Positions 5,962 through 9,487 of a stretch of 9,487 bases of DNA are shown piece after piece. Under the pieces are notes generated by a model. It saw nothing but the letters and a program-made list of their open reading frames with translations. It searched no databases and was not told the DNA's origin. Within the stretch, counting starts at the first letter, position 1. Each line of letters opens with the position of its first letter. Made by a program: the position numbers and the translations under genes. The stretch is from contig JADGNH010000071.1 in assembly GCA_017883605.1 (NCBI GenBank), positions 1-9,487 of the forward strand, written 5' to 3'. Origin of the DNA: Methanobacteriaceae archaeon (GTDB lineage: Archaea > Methanobacteriota > Methanobacteria > Methanobacteriales > Methanobacteriaceae).

Positions 5962-6103
5962 GGGGTTGTAAAGTTATTGGGGGTTGAAAATTCTTATCTT
6001 AAATTTTCCATCCAATAAGTCCCCAATCAAAAAAAGAAGGGAAATACAGGTCAATAAAATTTGGAAAAACCCCCAACACCCAACAACTTTACAGTCCCTT
6101 TTT
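5962..6103 (+). other. long imperfect inverted repeat, candidate structured RNA or bidirectional terminator
   Basis: On the + strand transcript, 5962-5975 can pair with 6085-6098 as 14 continuous base pairs including two G-U pairs; the core TGTAAAGTT/AACTTTACA is perfect. Inside it, TTGGGGGTT (5977-5985) pairs perfectly with AACCCCCAA (6068-6076). A competing inner fold pairs TTATTGG (5974-5980) with CCAATAA (6012-6018) and GAAAATT (5986-5992) with AATTTTC (6002-6008). T5 follows the outer stem at 6099-6103. On the minus strand the two G-U positions become A-C mismatches, which favours a + strand RNA. An A7 run (6029-6035) gives the comDE transcript a T7 tract on the other strand. Function is unknown. 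Confidence 0.5.
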
Positions 6104-6105
6104 AA

Positions 6106-6651
6106 CTATTTCTCTTGAACTTCTTTAATAAATCGTTCCTTAATCTCATCTGGCTTCATGGGGATAACTGGAACATCTGCATTGCCGGGTTTCACCTTCA
6201 CATGGACGAATACCGGTCCTTCAGCATTTAAAACTGGCTGGAAGTCAATATCATCGGAAAAAAAGAATTTCTCCTGGAATCCCACGGCATCAGCCACTTT
6301 GGAGAGATCCACCGTGCTGGCATAGGTGCACTGCGACCCGGTGGAGCCGTAACATTCATTGTCCAGCACCACCAGAATAAGATTCTCTGGTTTCTGATTG
6401 TAGATGGTTACCAGACTTCCCAGGTTCATCAGCACTGATCCGTCACCGTCAAACACCACAACCTTCCTTTTTTGGGCCATGGCCAACCCTAAACCAATGG
6501 AAGAGGCCATTCCCATTGATCCCAGCATGTAAAAATTTGTGGAAGAATCTTTGACCTGGTATAACTCCCGGGAGGGAAATCCAATGTTACAGATTACCAG
6601 CTCTATCTTCAGACTTTCTACAATAGTTTTTATGGCTTCTATACGTTCCAT
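6106..6651 (-). CDS. comE: sulfopyruvate decarboxylase, beta subunit
   Basis: ComE and ComD together decarboxylate sulfopyruvate to sulfoacetaldehyde in coenzyme M biosynthesis, using thiamine diphosphate. This subunit supplies the pyrophosphate-binding half of the TPP site: GDGS begins the motif (FDGDGSVLMNL) and it ends 30 residues later at LDNECYGSTGS, which coordinates Mg. CNIGFPSREL and FYMLGSMGMASSIGLGLA are further conserved blocks. The frame is open to a TTG at 6684, giving 192 residues. I prefer the ATG at 6651 (MERIEAIKTI, 181 residues) because family members begin this way and GAGTGGT lies just upstream, whereas no ribosome site is seen before the TTG. It follows comD after 75 nt (42 nt if TTG is used). 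It ends opposite the reductase gene, with a T7 tract on its strand at 6029-6035. Confidence 0.94.
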   Translation of the reverse strand: MERIEAIKTIVESLKIELVICNIGFPSRELYQVKDSSTNFYMLGSMGMASSIGLGLAMAQKRKVVVFDGDGSVLMNLGSLVTIYNQKPENLILVVLDNECYGSTGSQCTYASTVDLSKVADAVGFQEKFFFSDDIDFQPVLNAEGPVFVHVKVKPGNADVPVIPMKPDEIKERFIKEVQEK

Positions 6652-6698
6652 TTTACCACTCGAATTTGAAAAACTTTCACGCAAACTTAAATAAACAA

Positions 6699-6751
6699 TT
6701 TACCAGTAGTTAGTATCCCAGTAATTTTACCAATAACTAATATCCAGTAAT
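6699..6751 (-). repeat. imperfect tandem duplication at the comD/comE junction
   Basis: Positions 6699-6725 and 6726-6751 are adjacent copies (27 and 26 nt) differing by four transitions and one inserted base. The upstream copy on the minus strand encodes the ComD C-terminus (ILLDISYW, TAA) and the second copy lies after the stop. If the stop were read through, the same frame would continue NYWDTNYW to a second TAA, so both copies end YW-stop. Confidence 0.85.
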
Positions 6752-7218
6752 ATCCCCACGGGAGTACCGTTACTTTGGGCCTGGTTCCAGGCATTTTTTA
6801 TAACTTCAAATGCATCTTCAGGGGTTTTTGGGTTATAATAAGGAATTTCAAGAGCTTCCAAAACTCGGGGGGTGGCTTTTCCCATGGGTACCTGGGCGTT
6901 CATGAACTCCCCTTCCGTGCCCCGGTGGCTCATCACCATGAGGATAGGTAGGTGGTAAAGTTCATAGAGGGATGCCAGCACGTTCACCGAGTTTCCCAGG
7001 CCTGAATTTTGCATTAATATGGCCGGTTTTTTCCCGCCCAGATATGCCCCGGCACAGATTCCAAAGCCCTCCTCTTCCCGGGTGACCGGCACATGGATTA
7101 TTTCTGGGTCACATTCCACTAGTTCCATGACCTTTCCCAGATTTACACAGGGAAGACTTACTATAAAATTTATACCTACCTCTTTAAGGGCTTCATAAAC
7201 TGCTTGGCTACTTTCCAC
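6727..7218 (-). CDS. comD: sulfopyruvate decarboxylase, alpha subunit
   Basis: This is the alpha subunit of the TPP-dependent sulfopyruvate decarboxylase. It contributes the pyrimidine-binding face of the active site. The 163-residue product shows FIVSLPCVNLGKVMELV (18-34), PVTREEEGFGICAGAYLGGKKPA (44-66; one of the Glu residues activates the TPP aminopyrimidine), LMQNSGLGNSVN (68-79) and SHRGTEGEFMNAQVPMGKAT (97-116). All are characteristic of ComD rather than other TPP decarboxylases. Length is normal for the separate alpha subunit; some archaea have the two subunits fused. The start is GTG at 7216-7218, with GGTG 6 nt upstream. It is transcribed before comE, very probably as one operon. 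comA, comB and comC are not in this window. Confidence 0.95.
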   Translation of the reverse strand: MESSQAVYEALKEVGINFIVSLPCVNLGKVMELVECDPEIIHVPVTREEEGFGICAGAYLGGKKPAILMQNSGLGNSVNVLASLYELYHLPILMVMSHRGTEGEFMNAQVPMGKATPRVLEALEIPYYNPKTPEDAFEVIKNAWNQAQSNGTPVGILLDISYW

Positions 7219-7258
7219 TCAGAACACCGCTTGTGATTGTCCTAAAAAATGGTTTATC

Positions 7259-7271
7259 ATTATTATAAACT
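7259..7271 (-). promoter_or_regulatory. candidate comDE promoter (TATA box)
   Basis: The minus strand reads GTTTATAATAATG here, a good archaeal TATA-like element about 45 nt before the comD GTG. It would give a leader of around 20 nt containing the GGTG ribosome site. A second AT-rich candidate (CATATAATTT) lies at about 7290-7300. Confidence 0.45.
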
Positions 7272-7340
7272 TAATCTTTGACAATAAAAAATTATATGTT
7301 TTTTTACCAGATTTATGAAAAGTCTTTTACTTATTGAATA

Positions 7341-7370
7341 TTTAAGACGATAAAATTTAAGGCGTTAAAA
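7341..7370. repeat. 15-nt tandem repeat upstream of comDE
   Basis: TTTAAGACGATAAAA (7341-7355) is followed immediately by TTTAAGGCGTTAAAA (7356-7370), two mismatches in 15. It lies upstream of the comDE promoter candidate, about 70 nt from the TATA, and downstream of the trkH stop. A perfect TATACGTATA palindrome follows at 7387-7396. It could be a regulator-binding region; no regulator is identified. Confidence 0.6.
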
Positions 7371-7409
7371 GTCTGAAATTGGTTAATATACGTATAAATT
7401 AATGAAAAT

Positions 7410-7433
7410 CACTTTTTTATTAGAAAATAAGTG
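7410..7433. terminator. possible hairpin downstream of trkH
   Basis: CACTT (7410-7414) pairs with AAGTG (7429-7433), and the intervening T- and A-rich segments can extend the stem. It lies about 40 nt past the trkH stop on the minus strand, with a short T4 beyond it. As the only hairpin near the trkH end it may help terminate, but it is weak. Confidence 0.25.
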
Positions 7434-7472
7434 TTTAAAGATGATAAGGACAATTAAATTTTTTTTATTTTA

Positions 7473-8957
7473 TTACTTCCTAACAGTATTTCTGATAATA
7501 ACGGCTAAAAACAGCATTATGGGCCATATTTCCAGTCTACCTACCCAGAAATCAGCTATGAATACCAATTTAGCGATTACAGGAGAATCGGCTGTCATAA
7601 GTCCTGAACCAAGTCCCACATTACCTACGGCTGATGCTACTTCAAACAGAACCTGGGAAACGTTTTGATAATAGAAAAGAATTATTATGACACTTACGAT
7701 GTACACGAAGAGATAGGTGAAGACAAACAGTCCGGTTAGCCTTAAAATATCACTATCTACAGTTATATCTTTTACGTGATGGATTTTACGGTGTATTTTA
7801 GCGCTTTTGGGTAGTAAAAATGATTTAATCTCCCACCATATACTTTTAACCATTATACCAATCCTGATCCACTTTATACCCCCTCCAGTTGAACAAGATC
7901 CTGCCCCTATAATCATGAGCAAAGTAAGGATGAATATGCCCATCCCTGCGTAATGGTTGTTTATCTCTGCACCGGAGGATGTCTGCAGTCCAGTGGTGGT
8001 CAGAGCTGATACTACCTGGAAAACCGAGTATCTGAGGGATAAAAGAAAATCATGCCCATAATATGGGGTGTTGTAGAGGAATATTGCCACCAGGAGGGTA
8101 CCAACAATCAAGAGGGGCCAAGCCACCTTTGTTTCTATGTCTTTGAAATATTCTTTCCATTTTCCTTTCAGAACAGTGTAGTGTAGGGCGAAGTTGGTGG
8201 CACCGATGATCATGACGATTATGGCCACGATCTCAATGGAGAAGTTGTGGTAAAAGGCTATGCTGGCGTTTTGCATGGCAAAACCACCGGTGGAAAGGGC
8301 AGAGAAAGTGTAGAATACCGAATCAAAGAGGGGCATCCCTGCTAGATTGAAAAGAATGATACCGATTACGGTATATAAAACATATATATAGAGGATAATT
8401 CTTGCGGTATGCCTTATACTGGGGAGTATCCTTTCATCCCGGCCTTCCGCGGAATACATCCTCATTATGTTGACTGCAGGGGATGAAAGGATGCTTAAAG
8501 CTAATACAATGATTCCTATTCCTCCCATCCATTGCATGAATCCCCTCCAGAAATCCATGGTATAGGCCGCCGCGTCCAGATTGGTGTACATGCTGAAACC
8601 GGTGGTGGTGTAACCGGACATGGCTTCAAAGTATCCGTCCAGATAGGTGAGGTCGCCGGAAAAATAAAAGGGAAGTGCTGACAGGGCGCAGGCAACAAGC
8701 CATATTCCTGTGGAAAATACCATGGAACTCTTAAGGGAGAGATCTGCATCTTTTTTGAACAGCCTATAAAGAATAAAACCAATAACTATGCTTATAATGG
8801 CGGAATAGATAAACGGCAGTATATATCTATTTTCCCCATAAATAAGGGCCACAACAATGGGAACTAACATCAAAAGTCCCAAGAGCACACAAATAAAACC
8901 GGTATAATGGAATATTGAGCGTATTTCTCCCACTCTAACTTTATTTACAGCGTGCAA
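7473..8957 (-). CDS. trkH: TrkH-family potassium uptake protein, membrane subunit
   Basis: This 494-residue integral membrane K+ transporter belongs to the TrkH/KtrB superfamily. All four pore-loop filters are visible: TTTGFS (117-122), STGGFA (222-227), TTTGLQ (320-325) and VGNVGLG (444-450). Each keeps the filter glycine. GAGSCSTGGGIKWIR (351-365), conserved in the third repeat near the gating loop, is also present. About ten hydrophobic helices surround them. A TTG at 8955-8957 is chosen as start because GAGGGT (8966-8971) lies 8 nt upstream and a TAA in frame directly precedes it. An in-frame GTG at residue 9 is the alternative. It follows trkA by 98 nt on the same strand; the two act together, TrkA binding nucleotide and gating TrkH. 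A separate promoter (minus strand AAATTATATCATATG, about 9006-9020) is possible. Confidence 0.95.
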   Translation of the reverse strand: MHAVNKVRVGEIRSIFHYTGFICVLLGLLMLVPIVVALIYGENRYILPFIYSAIISIVIGFILYRLFKKDADLSLKSSMVFSTGIWLVACALSALPFYFSGDLTYLDGYFEAMSGYTTTGFSMYTNLDAAAYTMDFWRGFMQWMGGIGIIVLALSILSSPAVNIMRMYSAEGRDERILPSIRHTARIILYIYVLYTVIGIILFNLAGMPLFDSVFYTFSALSTGGFAMQNASIAFYHNFSIEIVAIIVMIIGATNFALHYTVLKGKWKEYFKDIETKVAWPLLIVGTLLVAIFLYNTPYYGHDFLLSLRYSVFQVVSALTTTGLQTSSGAEINNHYAGMGIFILTLLMIIGAGSCSTGGGIKWIRIGIMVKSIWWEIKSFLLPKSAKIHRKIHHVKDITVDSDILRLTGLFVFTYLFVYIVSVIIILFYYQNVSQVLFEVASAVGNVGLGSGLMTADSPVIAKLVFIADFWVGRLEIWPIMLFLAVIIRNTVRK

Positions 8958-9005
8958 TTAATCAAACCCTCTATTCTGTTAATATTTAGAATTTACACCA
9001 TTTCA

Positions 9006-9020
9006 TATGATATAATTTGG
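9006..9020 (-). promoter_or_regulatory. possible trkH promoter in the trkA-trkH spacer
   Basis: The minus strand AAATTATATCATATG is TATA-like and about 50-60 nt upstream of the trkH TTG start. It may allow trkH transcription independent of trkA. The evidence is sequence resemblance only. Confidence 0.3.
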
Positions 9021-9055
9021 TTAAATAGCTTGAATCATCATTTGATTAGAACTTA

Positions 9056-9487
9056 TCATAACTTGGTGAACCTTTTCATGACCTCTTGGGCGTACTTGGT
9101 CTTCACCAGAATTGAAATCTTCATACCTGCTTTTAAGACCATATCTGGTTTTGGAATGGTTATGTCACCATTTTCATATACTGCAACAATTATAAAATTG
9201 TCACTGGGGCTTATATCCCCTATCCTCTGCCCTATCGATTTCTCGTTTTCTAGGGTAATATCTAATAATTCTGCATCTCCTTTCCCTAAAACAACTAAAT
9301 CTGCTATTTTGGGTCTTATTATCAGTTTTTCTAGATAGCTGGCGGCGGTAAGTTCAGGGCTTATAACTGAGTTGATACCCACCTTTCGGAAGGCCTCCCC
9401 ATGGCTGGGATCACTTACCCGGGCGAAAATTTTGGGAATGTCCCATTCTCTTACCAGGATACAGGATAACAGATTGGTTTCGTCATT
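9056..9487 (-). CDS. trkA: Trk potassium uptake regulator TrkA, C-terminal part (5' end outside window)
   Basis: The frame is open from the right window edge to a TGA at 9056-9058, giving 143 residues. It starts in the RCK_N Rossmann domain: NDETNLLSCILVREWDIPKI, then FARVSDPSHGEAFRKVGINSVISPE, a stretch typical of TrkA/KtrA. The RCK_C domain follows, from about ADLVVLGKGDAELLDITLENEKS through ISPSDNFIIVAVYENGDITIPKPDMVLKAGMKISILVKT. The nucleotide-binding GxGxxG motif would be further upstream, outside the window. TrkA is a cytosolic ring-forming regulator whose NAD(H)/ATP state gates TrkH. An internal GTG at 9382 is only part of this longer frame. The neighbouring trkH on the same strand supports the assignment. 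Confidence 0.92.
   Translation of the reverse strand, partial: NDETNLLSCILVREWDIPKIFARVSDPSHGEAFRKVGINSVISPELTAASYLEKLIIRPKIADLVVLGKGDAELLDITLENEKSIGQRIGDISPSDNFIIVAVYENGDITIPKPDMVLKAGMKISILVKTKYAQEVMKRFTKL

Larger units (their letters stand above)
5812..6105. other. convergent spacer between the reductase and comE
   Basis: This 294-bp gene-free stretch separates converging genes. Its first 90 bp are AT-rich with no coding signal seen, apart from a CATCTAA motif repeated at about 5841 and 5862. The rest holds the hairpin plus T7 at 5902-5958 and the large inverted repeat at 5962-6098. I found no open frame with a family resemblance here. Confidence 0.6.

Noticed and set aside
7402..7668. 88-codon + strand frame overlapping the trkH 3' end
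   Set aside because: Most of it is antisense to conserved TrkH sequence around the fourth pore loop, and the remainder is AT-rich spacer. No ribosome site or homology is apparent.
8952..9338. 128-codon + strand frame opposite trkA
   Set aside because: It is antisense to the TrkA RCK_C domain, and its hydrophobic composition reflects the complementary reading of that domain.
9056..9382. A complete 108-residue gene starting at GTG 9382
   Set aside because: The frame stays open to the window edge, with clear TrkA RCK_N sequence upstream of that GTG, so the gene is a fragment of a longer trkA.

Overview
The window looks like chromosomal DNA of a methanogenic archaeon, most likely of the Methanobacterium type. 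Supporting this are both subunits of sulfopyruvate decarboxylase (coenzyme M biosynthesis), an archaeal-type GatB, an MJ1316/DUF504 small protein, a UbiA prenyltransferase of the archaeal lipid type, and a class II tRNA-Leu with no encoded CCA. The intergenic DNA is very AT-rich, with TATA-like promoter elements and T-tract terminators. There is no phage, transposase, CRISPR array or obvious horizontally acquired block. The taxonomic assignment is inferred from gene content only.

Layout. (1) 1-216: C-terminal end of an alpha/beta hydrolase (+). (2) 291-1148: UbiA family prenyltransferase (-), convergent with the hydrolase. (3) 1347-1431: tRNA-Leu(CAG), followed by gatB at 1573-2928 (+). A 15-codon mini-ORF that resembles the gatB start precedes gatB. 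(4) 3184-4514: a tight three-gene + strand operon of an MJ1316/DUF504 protein, a protein with two CBS domains and a ParB/SerK-like domain, and hisE. (5) 4657-5811: aldo/keto reductase with two C-terminal 4Fe-4S motifs (+). (6) 5812-6105: a convergent spacer with terminator-like hairpins and a 137-nt inverted repeat. (7) 6106-7218: comE and comD (-), with an imperfect 27-nt tandem duplication at their junction. (8) 7473-9487: trkH and the C-terminal part of trkA (-), a potassium uptake pair cut by the window edge.

How the genes work together. ComD and ComE form one TPP enzyme making sulfoacetaldehyde for coenzyme M. TrkH is the K+ channel subunit and TrkA its cytosolic nucleotide-binding regulator. 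GatB is the kinase/amidotransferase-activating subunit that corrects mischarged Asp/Glu tRNAs. In the DUF504-CBS-hisE operon the link is less obvious. One member handles an adenine-nucleotide derivative (phosphoribosyl-ATP), one carries adenylate-sensor-type CBS domains fused to a domain related to the archaeal free serine kinase, and one is predicted to recognise RNA ends.

Most of the window is ordinary methanogen housekeeping. The best leads are the CBS-ParB/SerK protein and its operon, the structured inverted repeat between the reductase and comE, the GatB-mimicking mini-ORF, and the comD/comE duplication.
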